64,000 nucleotides of DNA from Haloarcula vallismortis ATCC 29715 (GCF_000337775.1 NZ_AOLQ01000059.1:1-64000), one strand, 5' to 3'; shown: positions 16,172 through 25,538, counted from the stretch's first letter. Translations and numbers: made by a program. The notes: generated by a model from the sequence alone, not told the origin.

Positions 16172-19100
16172 TTACATGAAGTCGGCGATACCTGACTGTT
16201 TGTTGTGGTCGTTCTCGAACACCGACTCGATTTTCCGCTCCAGAATCTTGAGCCGCTGTTTCGTGTAGTCCCGTGCGCCGAACTCGTCGGCGACCCGAAT
16301 CGCCGTGTCGATGTACTTGTTGACCGACCCCTCGTGGACCGTGAGGGTGACGCGGCCGCCACACTCCCGGCAGTCGCCGGTCAGGGGCGCGCGGCGGAAC
16401 GACTCGCCGCAGTCCAGACACCGGACCTCCTGTCTGGAGAACGCCCGGAGGTTCCCGATGAGGTCCGGCAGGAAGTGGTACTCGATGATACGCTCGGCCA
16501 CGTCGCTCTCGACGACGGCCCGGAGCTTCCGGGAAATCTCTAGCTGGGCGTCCATCTTGTCTTCCATCGAGCCGAGCGTCTTGTACGCCGAGAGGTCCGG
16601 CCCGGCGGCGATGTTCGTCGTGTCGTGGGTATGGCGGAACTCGGTGTACTCGCGGTCGGTCCCCAGTGTCTCCTCGGCGATCTTCATGATATCCTCGACC
16701 TCGGTCGGGTCTTTCATTTCGCGGGTGGCCTCGTAGAACTCCCGGGGATAGGTCTCCATGATGTCCATGTTGTGGGCCTCGTCGTCGATCTCGCTGGGGT
16801 CGATGCGCGAGGACATCACCAGCGGGGCGTCCATCTGGCCCCCGCGCTGGTTCGGGAGATACGACTTCGAGAAGTTCAGGAGGCCGTCCATCAGGAGCAT
16901 CACGCAGTCTTCGTCGCCGTCACACTGCCCGACGTAGGTCCCCTCGACGGCCACTCGGTGGGTGTCAGCGACCGTGAGGCAGTAGACGTGGTCCACGTCG
17001 CTTTCGACGTACTCAACGGCCTCGACGGTGTCCGTCGGGGCTGCGCCGTCGGTGGCTTCCGTCGATTCTGCATCGCGTGCCGTCATCGTCGTCGTCTCGC
17101 CGCCGTCGTAGGCGGGAAGTTCGTCGCCGGCAGTCAGGTCGCTGGCCGGGATCTCTTCGATACCGTCCGGGCCGGCCCGGAGCATCGTGTGGTCGGGCGT
17201 GACCCGGAGTGTTCGGTCACCCACGTCGATGCGGACGAGGTGGTCCGGCGCGGGGTGTTTCGAGACGGCGTCGACCGGCTTGCGACAGGGACCGTCGTCA
17301 CCCAGCGACGACACGGTGAGGTCGCCGTCGAGTTCCTGTACAAGCGTCCCGAAGTCGTCTTCTTCGGGGTCGTCCAGCCGCTCCTCGACCAGTTCCTCGA
17401 TAGTACCGTACTCCCAGTCGCCGCTCTCGTCCTCGTACCACAGCCGAGTCTCCGGGTGGAAGCAGTTCCGGCGCTTGGCGGCGTGGAAGTACGGGTGGGC
17501 GTAGCCGACGGCGGCGGAAGTGAAGCCAACCACGCGCCCGACCGTTGCCGCGCTGGTGTGCGGAGCCATCCCAAAGACGAGTTCACCGACGAGGTCCTCG
17601 CGGTCGTCGAACTCGTAAAACCGCTCCAGCCCGTAGTACTGCTCCAGGAGGTCGTCGACGAAGCGGGCGGTCTGGAGCATGTGCTCGGCCGCGCCGTCCG
17701 AGAGCACGATGTCCTGGACCTTCAGTTCGACCAGCTGGTCCTCGTGGGTCAGCGGGTCGCCGTGGATGTCCTCCCTGTAGCCAAGCCCGCGGAGTCGCTC
17801 GGCGGAGACATCCAGTTCCGCGGCTCGGACCGCTGTCACCGGCAGGTCCGTCATGTCGTAGCGGACCGTCCCGTCTTTGAACGCCGACACGTCGTGTTTC
17901 GCCCGGAGGATGCCCTTCTCCATCGGCTCTGGGACTTTCTCCTCGGATGTGAGCCCTTTGACGGCTTTCAGCTGCTCGAAGGCCGTCTCGCGCTCGCCGA
18001 CGTTCTGTAGCGCGTCCCGATACGCTTCCTGCAGGTCGAGCACTTTGTACTGGGTCGGCGAGGCGAGCGTCTCACACCGCGGACACTCCGCACGGCCGGA
18101 CTCGTCGCGCTCGACTTCGCTTTCGCAGTCAGGACAGACGTACACCGGCTCCGTGGTCCCGTCGCATTCTGGACAGTTCGCCTGATGGGTCTCGGTCCCA
18201 CAGTCGGGACAGCGACGGCGGGCGATCTCCACTTCGACCTGTCCGGGCGTGTCGCTCATGTCGTCGGCGTGTTTCGTCGCCTTGGCCACGTCCCGCTGTG
18301 CGCCGCCGGCCTCGCCGATGGGGCTGAGCGTGTGGACGGCCGGCGAGAGGTCCCGCCGCTCGGATTTCTCGGGCCGCCCCATCCGGTTGCCGATGCGGGT
18401 CGGCGCGCGCTCCCGTATCTGGAACGGGGCGATTTCGTTGACTGCCACAACAGCGTTCTGGCCGTCTTCGCGCTCGGCGTCCTCGGCGACGCCAATGGCG
18501 TCCAGTGACTCGCTCTCGCCGTAGGTCCGGGCGCGCTCGGAGAGGTCCGAAGGCGTCCAGTCGCGCTCTAGCGACCGCGAGAACCCGAGTGTGCGCACCA
18601 GCGGCACCCAGTCGGTGACCGTGATCGTGTCCTCGTCCTGCGTGTGTTCGACGAGCAGGTGTTCAAGCGTCTGCTGGACGGCGTCGCTCCGTGGCAGGAT
18701 GAGCGCGCCGTCGTCGCTGTACGTCTCGCCCGCTGTGCCGTCCATCTCCGGATCGGCGTACGCCCCGTCGGCCTGTGCGATTTGGCCGTCCTCGACGGCG
18801 TCGGCGAGCGCACACACCCCGTCGACGCTCACGTCGTGCCAGAGGTAGGTGTACTTCGGGTGCAACGGCGCGTCGTAGTCGGTCGCCCACTCGATAGCTT
18901 CCTCGGCGCTGGGGTCGGCCAGGTCGATGTGGGGGGAGTCCCGCATCGCCTGTACGTCCGCGCCCGCGGCGTCGAGGTCCTGTTCCCACCACTCGACGGT
19001 GTAGGAGGCCGGCGCGAGCGGGTGGTTGTTCTCGACGAACTCGCCGTAGTTGACCAGATACTCCCCCAGGTCGAGTATCTTCTCGACGCCGTTACGGACC

Positions 19101-20359
19101 TCTAGAGCTTCCTCGGCGTCGTCGATGCGGCGTACGTCGCCGTTGGCCAACCGCACGGTCGGCCCCTCGATGGTGTCGACCGGGACGACGCCGGCGGCTT
19201 TCCCCGGTCGTTCGGTCTTGATCTGGGTGCCGGTCGCGAGGAAGTCGTCGACCAGATGCATCGTCGCCGGGTGGACGCCCGCCGTGGCGAAGCCGTGGTT
19301 TCTGGAGCGTCCGTACCGAAGCCGGAACCCGCCCGCCTTCGACGGGTGGGAGAACACCGGCCGGCCGGCGATGAGGTCCCGGAGGTATTTGTCGGCTGGC
19401 TCGACGCGCGGCGGGCCAGCCTGCTCGGTAGCGCCGTCCTCGCCGTCGTCTTCATCCCTCTCGCTCGCGTTGTCGCCGCTCTCGTCCTCCGAGCCGTCCC
19501 CCTGGTCGGCCTCGTCCTTGCCGATAGTCCCGTCGATGAGATCCTGGAGCCACGGCCAGTCGACCTCGTCGAGATTTCGGGTGTAGCGCTGGATTTTCGG
19601 CGCTTTCAGCGCGATTCCCTCGGCCAGTACCAGACACATCCCCCCGCGCGGCGAGTTCGAGTCGACGCGTTCGAGGTCCCGGTAGCCCGAGACTTCCTCG
19701 TCGCCGGTCGCCTCGCCGTCGAGCATGATGGGCATGTGCTCGGCGATGAACTTCGTCTCCTTCTCCTTGGGCGAGTACTGGAGGCCGGTGTCTTTATCAT
19801 AGAGGTCGATCTCCTCAGCGTAGCGCCCGATCTCTTCCTCGCGGGCCTTGTACTGGTCGATGCCAAGCAGCGCGCGGGCGTAATCGGCGACCAGCACGGA
19901 GAGCGCCTGTGCCGTCCCGCCGGCAGAACGAATCGGGCCGGCGTAGTAGACGTTGATGAACTCAGTCCCGTCGTCGTTTTCCAGCAGCTCGACGCGGTCA
20001 ATTCCTTCGATGGGGGCGGCGACGACACCCTCGGTCAGCAGGGCGACAGCGGTCCGGACTGCGCCTTCGACTTTCCCTTCCCGGCTGTCGTAGTCGCCGA
20101 CAGTCCCTTCGACGAAGTCATCGACCAGTTCCAGCGCGGCCTCCTCGCGGGACATCTGCCCCTCAAGCTCTCGCACCCGCTCGGCGACGCCGTCGATGCC
20201 GAGGATGTTCTCGACCCGGTCGGCCATGTCGCGCGCGGTCGGAATCTCGACTTCTGGCTTCGGGTCGCCACCGCGCTCTTTGGCCCGCTCTGCGACATCG
20301 AAAGCGGCTTCGAGCTGGGTTTCGAGCGTTTCGAAGTACTGTTCGTCGGCCTCTCGCAT
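16172..20359 (-). CDS. polC: DNA polymerase D large subunit (DP2) with intein
   Basis: 1395 residues including a 180-residue intein (966-1145); the spliced product would be 1215 residues. DP2 is the catalytic subunit of the archaeal replicative polymerase PolD. Visible features are the N-terminal domain with YYAGPIRSAGGTAQALSV, an acidic insertion at about 280-315, zinc-binding Cys clusters (CPDCGTETHQANCPEC near 717-732, CPDC 742-745, CPRC 759-762) and a C-terminal CLDC...CREC pair near 1314-1334. The extein around the intein is HAAKRRN / CDGDEDCVMLL, a highly conserved catalytic-core site. One base separates it from the upstream DUF296 gene. Confidence 0.96.
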   Translation of the reverse strand: MREADEQYFETLETQLEAAFDVAERAKERGGDPKPEVEIPTARDMADRVENILGIDGVAERVRELEGQMSREEAALELVDDFVEGTVGDYDSREGKVEGAVRTAVALLTEGVVAAPIEGIDRVELLENDDGTEFINVYYAGPIRSAGGTAQALSVLVADYARALLGIDQYKAREEEIGRYAEEIDLYDKDTGLQYSPKEKETKFIAEHMPIMLDGEATGDEEVSGYRDLERVDSNSPRGGMCLVLAEGIALKAPKIQRYTRNLDEVDWPWLQDLIDGTIGKDEADQGDGSEDESGDNASERDEDDGEDGATEQAGPPRVEPADKYLRDLIAGRPVFSHPSKAGGFRLRYGRSRNHGFATAGVHPATMHLVDDFLATGTQIKTERPGKAAGVVPVDTIEGPTVRLANGDVRRIDDAEEALEVRNGVEKILDLGEYLVNYGEFVENNHPLAPASYTVEWWEQDLDAAGADVQAMRDSPHIDLADPSAEEAIEWATDYDAPLHPKYTYLWHDVSVDGVCALADAVEDGQIAQADGAYADPEMDGTAGETYSDDGALILPRSDAVQQTLEHLLVEHTQDEDTITVTDWVPLVRTLGFSRSLERDWTPSDLSERARTYGESESLDAIGVAEDAEREDGQNAVVAVNEIAPFQIRERAPTRIGNRMGRPEKSERRDLSPAVHTLSPIGEAGGAQRDVAKATKHADDMSDTPGQVEVEIARRRCPDCGTETHQANCPECDGTTEPVYVCPDCESEVERDESGRAECPRCETLASPTQYKVLDLQEAYRDALQNVGERETAFEQLKAVKGLTSEEKVPEPMEKGILRAKHDVSAFKDGTVRYDMTDLPVTAVRAAELDVSAERLRGLGYREDIHGDPLTHEDQLVELKVQDIVLSDGAAEHMLQTARFVDDLLEQYYGLERFYEFDDREDLVGELVFGMAPHTSAATVGRVVGFTSAAVGYAHPYFHAAKRRNCFHPETRLWYEDESGDWEYGTIEELVEERLDDPEEDDFGTLVQELDGDLTVSSLGDDGPCRKPVDAVSKHPAPDHLVRIDVGDRTLRVTPDHTMLRAGPDGIEEIPASDLTAGDELPAYDGGETTTMTARDAESTEATDGAAPTDTVEAVEYVESDVDHVYCLTVADTHRVAVEGTYVGQCDGDEDCVMLLMDGLLNFSKSYLPNQRGGQMDAPLVMSSRIDPSEIDDEAHNMDIMETYPREFYEATREMKDPTEVEDIMKIAEETLGTDREYTEFRHTHDTTNIAAGPDLSAYKTLGSMEDKMDAQLEISRKLRAVVESDVAERIIEYHFLPDLIGNLRAFSRQEVRCLDCGESFRRAPLTGDCRECGGRVTLTVHEGSVNKYIDTAIRVADEFGARDYTKQRLKILERKIESVFENDHNKQSGIADFM
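16925..17464 (-). other. Mini-intein in DNA polymerase D large subunit
   Basis: Codes for residues 966-1145 of DP2. It starts CFHPETRL (block A, nucleophile Cys), has VTPDHTML as block B, and ends VYCLTVADTHRVAVEGTYVG then Gln (blocks F/G) before extein Cys+1. No LAGLIDADG endonuclease fits in 180 residues; a Thr/Asp-rich linker sits where one would be. The C-terminus is Gly-Gln instead of the common His-Asn. A terminal Gln is known from the PolII-site intein of Pyrococcus abyssi, which splices. Confidence 0.93.
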
Positions 20360-20360
20360 C

Positions 20361-20783
20361 TTAGATATTCCAGAGGTCCAGATCGGTCGGTTCGTCGTGC
20401 TCCCGCTGGAGTTCTGTCTCGAATCCGCGGACGTACAGCTCGCCCGCCCAGACGGTGCCGGCGTTCAGGTGGCCGGCGACCGCCTCGCCGTCGGGCCGTG
20501 AGAGGACGGCGTGGGTGTGGGCGAAGCGCTCCCCATCGAGGTGCGAGATGTTGCCCATGCAGGCGGCAACTTCAAGCGGTTCGTCGAAGGTCAACGAGTC
20601 GTACTCGGTCCGGTCCTGGTCGTAGAACATGAGTTCCGCGTCTTGGACCGCCCCGAGTCCGTAAAAAAAGCCGGCGTCGATGCCCTGTTCGTCCGCGAAG
20701 GCCTCGATCTGCGCGCGCCAGTCCCCACCGTGGTCCAGCCGGCAGACGAACTCGGACGTACTGTCGACTTCGCGGTAATCCAT
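20361..20783 (-). CDS. DUF296/PPC-domain protein
   Basis: 140 residues from the Met at 20783 (MDYREVDSTS). The whole chain is one PPC/DUF296 domain, with the GIDAGFFYGLGAVQDAEL region and the HTHAVLSR segment whose His residues bind metal in structures of this family. In plants the domain is linked to AT-hooks, but no AT-hook is present here. The prokaryotic function is not settled; the proteins are trimeric. The gene is one base upstream of polC, so it is probably co-transcribed with it. Confidence 0.82.
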   Translation of the reverse strand: MDYREVDSTSEFVCRLDHGGDWRAQIEAFADEQGIDAGFFYGLGAVQDAELMFYDQDRTEYDSLTFDEPLEVAACMGNISHLDGERFAHTHAVLSRPDGEAVAGHLNAGTVWAGELYVRGFETELQREHDEPTDLDLWNI

Positions 20784-20971
20784 ATCTGTACTGGATGGCA
20801 GGCCGCTCCAAAAGCGTTGCTTTCGGTCCAACCGTTTATATCCGAAGCCGAGACCACGGCCGCTGTGACGTAGTCACCGCCCGTCGCGTTGCGCGGTTGT
20901 GCGGCACACCGCGGCGGGACTGACGCGTGCCGCCTGTTCGCCACGATGTCAGGACAGACGACCGACCGGCG

Positions 20972-21481
20972 TTATGCCGGCAGTGACACGCGACTTACCG
21001 GCTGGTTTCGGTCGGCGTCGTAGAAGGCGAGTTCGTCGACGGTCCATTGGACCGGCTCGATGTCTCGCTCGACCAGCCGCGCGGCCGTGTCGCGGTCCCC
21101 ACCGCGGGCGACGGTTACGTGGGGGACGTACTCGTCGCCCTCCATGTCATCGACGGGGTCGAACCGCTCGCAGAGTCGCTCGTGCAGGGCGACCAGTCCG
21201 GGGCTCTCCACAGCGAGATACACCACCGGCGAAGGACCGGTCACGGCCGTCTCGAACTGCTCGACGCCCGAAACCCGCGCCTCGAACGCGGGCTGGCCGC
21301 GAAGCGCCTCGCGTCCCTGTGCTTCTCGTCGAGCGTAGGTCGTATGGTCGCCGTCGCCCAGTCGCTTGGCGACTAGCGTGTGTTCGCCCCGTCCCCGTCG
21401 CTGTGCGAGCGGCAGGTCCGCCGCGAGGTCGGCCGCCAGCGACGTGACTGCCGACGGGAGCGGGACGTTGATGCTGTACAC
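20972..21481 (-). CDS. 2'-5' RNA ligase-like (2H phosphoesterase) protein
   Basis: 169 residues from a GTG at 21481 (VYSINVPLPSAV). Two HxT/S-type signatures of the 2H phosphoesterase fold are visible as HTLVAKR and HVTVARG. This family includes ThpR/LigT RNA 2',3'-cyclic phosphodiesterases. The longer open frame to 21670 reads through the neighbouring membrane gene antisense-like region and lacks sensible composition. Substrate not known from sequence. Confidence 0.78.
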   Translation of the reverse strand: MYSINVPLPSAVTSLAADLAADLPLAQRRGRGEHTLVAKRLGDGDHTTYARREAQGREALRGQPAFEARVSGVEQFETAVTGPSPVVYLAVESPGLVALHERLCERFDPVDDMEGDEYVPHVTVARGGDRDTAARLVERDIEPVQWTVDELAFYDADRNQPVSRVSLPA

Positions 21482-21521
21482 AGTGAGCGAGTCGCCCGCT
21501 ACGGGCAAAAAGAGCGCGGTC

Positions 21522-21710
21522 CTACAGCCGGTCGAGCAGCCACAGGACGATGAGAACAACGAGGACGATCCCGAGTATCGGCTGGAGCGGCCCGAGGAGC
21601 CAACCCAACAGCCCCAGAACCCCGCCAACAATTTCGAGCACCAACCAGACCACAATGAGGACGAGGACAATCTTCAGCAGGCTGTCTACGTCGAGTTTGG
21701 CTCTGTCCAT
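21522..21710 (-). CDS. Small membrane protein, 62 residues
   Basis: From MDRAKLDVDSLLK. Two hydrophobic segments (about 12-34 and 38-59) separated by a Gly-Leu-Gly turn make a helical hairpin ending in DRL. Similar tiny two-helix proteins are common and uncharacterised in haloarchaea. It lies 41 bases upstream of the RNA-ligase-like gene on the same strand. Confidence 0.68.
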   Translation of the reverse strand: MDRAKLDVDSLLKIVLVLIVVWLVLEIVGGVLGLLGWLLGPLQPILGIVLVVLIVLWLLDRL

Positions 21711-21867
21711 GCTCGACAGAACTCCCTCGCCGGGCAAACCCCTTATGGCCGTGGGAGCTGGCGGTTCAGGTCCGAGACGGAAGCGGCATGGGATGTAAGG
21801 CTACTTGCTATTCAATCAGACAATCGGCAATAAACGATATACCTGCTGAGGGGATAGCCGCGGTAGG

Positions 21868-22953
21868 ATGGGCCGGACCGCTGGAACGCTGGTAGTTATG
21901 CTCGTCGCGACAGCACTGCTTGTACCAACAGCGGCCGGAATCGGTTTCGGTGGCCTCGAACAGCAGTCAGTCGACCCGGACGTGGTCGTGATGACGGCCG
22001 ACGTGGAACCGGATGGGGCCGCCGACTGGACGGTCGCCTACCGCATCCGGTTGGACGACGACGACGCCACGCAGGCGTTCAAGGATCTGCAGGCGGACAT
22101 TCAGGCCAACCCGTCGGCATATACGGACCGCTTCGAGAGTCGGATGCAACGTACCGCCGGGGCAGCGGAAAACACGACCGGCCGCGAGATGGCTATCGAG
22201 AACGTCACCGTGAGCGCGCGCGAGGAGACGTTCGGCCAGACGTACGGCGTCATCACCTACCGCTTCCAGTGGACGAACTTCGCCGCTGTCTCGGACGACC
22301 GACTCGAAATCGGCGACGCGCTCTCGGGGCTGTTTCTGGACAGCGAGACCTCGCTGACAGTACAGTGGCCGTCGGACTATCGAGCTGAGTCCGTCGCCCC
22401 GCAGCCCGACGAACGGGGGAACGCCTCTGTTACGTGGCGCGGCCAACAGGAGTTCGGGGAGAACGAGCCACGGGTGGTCGCCAGTTCGTCTCGCGGTGAC
22501 GGGGGTAACAGTCCCCTCATTGCCGGCTTCCTCGCCTTGATCGGTATCGCCGCCACAGCGTACGTTCTCAGGCGGTACGGCATGCTCGGTGGCGGTGAGA
22601 CAGCCGAACCACCGGCATCGATGGTCGAACCGGACGACCCGCCGCCGGAACAGCCCGTAGCCGGCACGGACGCAGATGCTGGCGCACCCCCGGCCGAACT
22701 CCTGAGCAACGAGGAACAGGTCCTGCAACTGCTCGAATCGAACGGCGGGCGACTCAAACAACAGCAGGTGGCCGGCGACCTTGACTGGACCGACGCCAAG
22801 ACGAGCCAGGTCATCGGAGGCCTGCGCGATGAGGACAAGGTCGAGACGTTCCGCATCGGCCGGGAGAACGTTGTGACGCTCCCCGATACTGACGTGACCG
22901 GTGGAAACAGCGACGAAGGAGACGAGGCCGACAGCGGCGACGAACCTCAGTAA
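21868..22953 (+). CDS. Membrane-anchored winged-helix protein
   Basis: 361 residues. A signal peptide/anchor (about 1-25, ending TAAG) is followed by an extracytoplasmic beta-rich domain (about 35-205; DUF7345-like from memory), a transmembrane segment at about 214-232, a low-complexity linker, and a cytoplasmic winged-helix domain at about 275-340 (NEEQVLQLLESNGGRLKQQQ; DUF7343-like) with an acidic tail. The layout suggests direct coupling of an envelope sensor to DNA binding. The next secreted gene, 137 bases downstream, is a possible partner. Target genes unknown. Confidence 0.78.
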   Translation: MGRTAGTLVVMLVATALLVPTAAGIGFGGLEQQSVDPDVVVMTADVEPDGAADWTVAYRIRLDDDDATQAFKDLQADIQANPSAYTDRFESRMQRTAGAAENTTGREMAIENVTVSAREETFGQTYGVITYRFQWTNFAAVSDDRLEIGDALSGLFLDSETSLTVQWPSDYRAESVAPQPDERGNASVTWRGQQEFGENEPRVVASSSRGDGGNSPLIAGFLALIGIAATAYVLRRYGMLGGGETAEPPASMVEPDDPPPEQPVAGTDADAGAPPAELLSNEEQVLQLLESNGGRLKQQQVAGDLDWTDAKTSQVIGGLRDEDKVETFRIGRENVVTLPDTDVTGGNSDEGDEADSGDEPQ

Positions 22954-23051
22954 TAAGGCTGTCGACGGTTTATCCGAACAGGTTTGCCATATCCACCGGC
23001 ATATTGCGGTTTTAATCCGGCTTAACCGGCGCTAATCCGGAGTCACTAACG

Positions 23052-23059
23052 CCTATTTA
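23052..23059 (+). promoter_or_regulatory. TATA-like element deciding the start at 23091
   Basis: CTATTTAT lies 32 bases upstream of ATG 23091, and the earlier in-frame ATG at 23064 would lie only about five bases after the element. This favours 23091 as the leaderless start. Confidence 0.55.
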
Positions 23060-23090
23060 TAGGATGTTCAGGAGCCAAGCAAGTGGTGTC

Positions 23091-23876
23091 ATGAGACGAG
23101 CGACCCCGCTGTTGGTGGTGCTGGTGCTCGTAGTGAGTACGCTCGCCGCCGTCCCAGCCGCAACGATGGCACAGGAAACGGAAACGGTGACCGAACAGGC
23201 CGACGAGAGCACGACGCCCCCCGGCGCACAGCTTGCGGGCGTCGTCAGCGTGCAGGGGGCCGAAATAGACGGTGAGGTTCAGTCCCGGACCTTCGGGGTT
23301 CGTGTCGCACGGGCGAACACCAACGACGCCAAAGCCGCCGTCGTCGCCGACCAGCTGAACGACTCTGAGTCGCGACTGGAAGAACTGCAACAGCGCAAGC
23401 AGGCGCTGGAGCAAGCCCGCGAGAACGGCTCGATGAGCGAGGGCGAGTACCGGGCGAAGGCCGCACAGCTCCACGCCGAAACGAAGACCGTCCAGCGGCT
23501 GGCCAACGAGACGAACGAGACAGCCAGCCAGCTCCCCGCCGAAGCGCTGGAGAAGAAAGGTATCGACCCGGCGGCGATCAGGACCCTCTCACAGCGCGCA
23601 AGCGAGCTGAGCGGGCCGGAAGTCGCCGCTATCGCACAGGGAATCGCCGGGCCGAACGTCGGGCAGCAGGCTCGACCTGACGGTGCCGGCGACCGCGGCG
23701 GTGATGCGGCGGACCGAACCGAAGCGGGTGACCGTCCGGGGGCCGGGCCGGATCGGACCCCGGCGAGTGAACGGACGGACGATACCGATACGACGCCGGC
23801 CAACGAGACGGCCACCAGCGGCGGGGACACCGAGCCGCCGGGTGGCGGGTCCGACGCTGTCGACGCTGGCCAATAG
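23091..23876 (+). CDS. Secreted coiled-coil protein, unknown
   Basis: 261 residues. A signal peptide (about 1-26, MRRATPLLVVLVLVVS then ending TMA) is followed by a short beta segment (GAQLAGVVSVQGAEIDGEV), a Glu/Gln-rich coiled coil (about 85-150) and a Thr/Asp/Gly-rich disordered C-terminus (about 190-261). No C-terminal anchor is visible, so it is either released or held by partners. It follows the membrane winged-helix gene on the same strand but has its own promoter. Function unknown. Confidence 0.7.
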   Translation: MRRATPLLVVLVLVVSTLAAVPAATMAQETETVTEQADESTTPPGAQLAGVVSVQGAEIDGEVQSRTFGVRVARANTNDAKAAVVADQLNDSESRLEELQQRKQALEQARENGSMSEGEYRAKAAQLHAETKTVQRLANETNETASQLPAEALEKKGIDPAAIRTLSQRASELSGPEVAAIAQGIAGPNVGQQARPDGAGDRGGDAADRTEAGDRPGAGPDRTPASERTDDTDTTPANETATSGGDTEPPGGGSDAVDAGQ

Positions 23877-24274
23877 CCAGAAAGAAGGCGAATACACTGT
23901 TCAAAGCTCGTCACACGCCAGTCAATCTGCTGGTACTGGCCGCTTCAGGCGACGTGATGGCTGCTACGGGACTGTGTCTGTTGACCACACCCACACCACC
24001 GTGAACACGGAAACTATTAGTACCCGAGTCACACAGCAGAAAGTAGATGACGCGGACCTCTCGCTCCACGATGCTTGCTGCGGATAGCGAGGGGTCCCTC
24101 CGTTTCTCCCCACGACGACGACCGGGCCGTTTCTAGGCCCACTACTACTTACTCTTCACTCGGCAGGTTCGTTTCGTCGCCAGACGCCGTCGTCGTCGGT
24201 TCGATGGGATACTCGATATAGTGTTTGATCGAGAAACCGACAGGCACACCACGGAACAAATGCAGAACACATCC
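23877..24274. other. Intergenic region upstream of argG
   Basis: About 400 bases without a convincing gene. It holds a hairpin GGGCC(N7)GGCCC at 24124-24140 followed by CTACTACTTACT, and a TATA-like CGATATAGTG just before the argG coding region. A 29-codon open frame beginning at 24047 (MTRTSRSTMLAADSEGSLRF) stops inside the hairpin region. This could be a leader or a small RNA, but nothing decides it. Confidence 0.4.
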
Positions 24275-25534
24275 ATGCCAGAAGGAAACGGAACCGTCGC
24301 GCTCGCGTTCTCGGGCGGGCTTGACACGACAGTCTGCGTATCGCTGCTGAAAGAGGAGTACGGCTACGACGAAGTCATCGGCGTCACCGTCGATGTCGGC
24401 CAGCCCGACTACGAGTTCGAGGAGGCCGAGGAGACCGCCGAGGCACTGGGCGTCGAACAGCACGTCGTCGACGCCAAAGCGGAGTTCGCTGACCTCTGTA
24501 TGGAGGCCGTCAAGGCCAACGCCGACTATCAGGGGTACCCGCTCGGGACCGCCCTCGCGCGCCCGGTCATCGCCAAGGCCATCCTCTCGGTCGCCGAGGA
24601 GGAGGGCTGTTCGGCCGTCGCGCACGGCTGTACCGGCAAGGGCAACGACCAACTGCGCTTCGAGGCGGTCTGGCGCGACTCTGACCTCGACGTCATCGCG
24701 CCGGTGCGCGAACTCGGGCTGACCCGCGAGTGGGAGAACGAGTACGCCGCGGAGAAGGGCCTGCCCGTCGAGGGCGGCGACGGCGGCCGCTACTCCATCG
24801 ACACGAACCTCTGGAGCCGCTCCATCGAGGGCTCGGAACTCGAAGACCCGAGCACCATCCCGGCCGACGACATCTACAAGTGGACCGACAACCCCTCGGA
24901 CAAGGACGCCGAACTCGTCGAGGTCACCTTCGAGGACGGCATCCCGGTCGCCGTCGACGGCGAGGAACTCGGTGGCGTCGAACTCATCGAGCAACTCAAC
25001 GCGCAGGCGGGTGCCCACGGCATCGGCCGCACGGACATGATGGAAGACCGCATGCTCGGGCTGAAAGTCCGCGAGAACTACGAACACCCCGCGGCCACCG
25101 TCTTGCTGACGGCCCACGAGGCGCTGGAAGGCCTCGTCCTCACGCAGGAGGAACGCCAGTTCAAAGCCCAGGTCGACCAGGAGTGGTCCCAGAAGGCCTA
25201 CCAGGGTCTCGTCGACGCGCCGCTGACGGGCGCGCTCGAAGCGTTCATCGACGATACCAACGAGCGCGTCACCGGCTCTGTTACTGTGAAGCTCGAAGGT
25301 GGCCACTGCCGCCCGGTTTCGCGCGAATCGGAGTACGCCGTCTACAGCGAGTCGGCGGCTTCGTTCAACGAGGAGGACGTTTCCGGCGGTATCACACAGC
25401 AGGACGCAACTGGCGTCGCGAAGTACCACGGCTTCCAGTCCCGCCTCGCGAACAAGATTCTGGATGACGCGAAGAAAGGGGCCGCCGTCACTGACGGCAG
25501 CGGCGATGCCGTGAGCGAGGACACGGAGGAGTAA
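24275..25534 (+). CDS. argG: Argininosuccinate synthase
   Basis: 419 residues from ATG 24275 (MPEGNGTVAL). In-frame Met codons at 24221 and 24260 are also possible starts. It joins citrulline and aspartate with ATP. The PP-loop SGGLDT is near the N-terminus, and the GCTGKGNDQLRFE and NLWSRSIEGSELEDP segments form the active site. First gene of the arginine cluster, four bases before argH. Typical family length. Confidence 0.95.
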   Translation: MPEGNGTVALAFSGGLDTTVCVSLLKEEYGYDEVIGVTVDVGQPDYEFEEAEETAEALGVEQHVVDAKAEFADLCMEAVKANADYQGYPLGTALARPVIAKAILSVAEEEGCSAVAHGCTGKGNDQLRFEAVWRDSDLDVIAPVRELGLTREWENEYAAEKGLPVEGGDGGRYSIDTNLWSRSIEGSELEDPSTIPADDIYKWTDNPSDKDAELVEVTFEDGIPVAVDGEELGGVELIEQLNAQAGAHGIGRTDMMEDRMLGLKVRENYEHPAATVLLTAHEALEGLVLTQEERQFKAQVDQEWSQKAYQGLVDAPLTGALEAFIDDTNERVTGSVTVKLEGGHCRPVSRESEYAVYSESAASFNEEDVSGGITQQDATGVAKYHGFQSRLANKILDDAKKGAAVTDGSGDAVSEDTEE

Positions 25535-25538
25535 CGGC

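Noticed and set aside
16625-20632. Two plus-strand frames (461 and 458 residues) opposite polC
   Set aside because: Antisense shadows of the polymerase gene.
23064-23090. Upstream ATG for the secreted coiled-coil protein
   Set aside because: It would begin only about five bases after the TATA-like element; ATG 23091 has correct spacing and begins a cleaner signal peptide.
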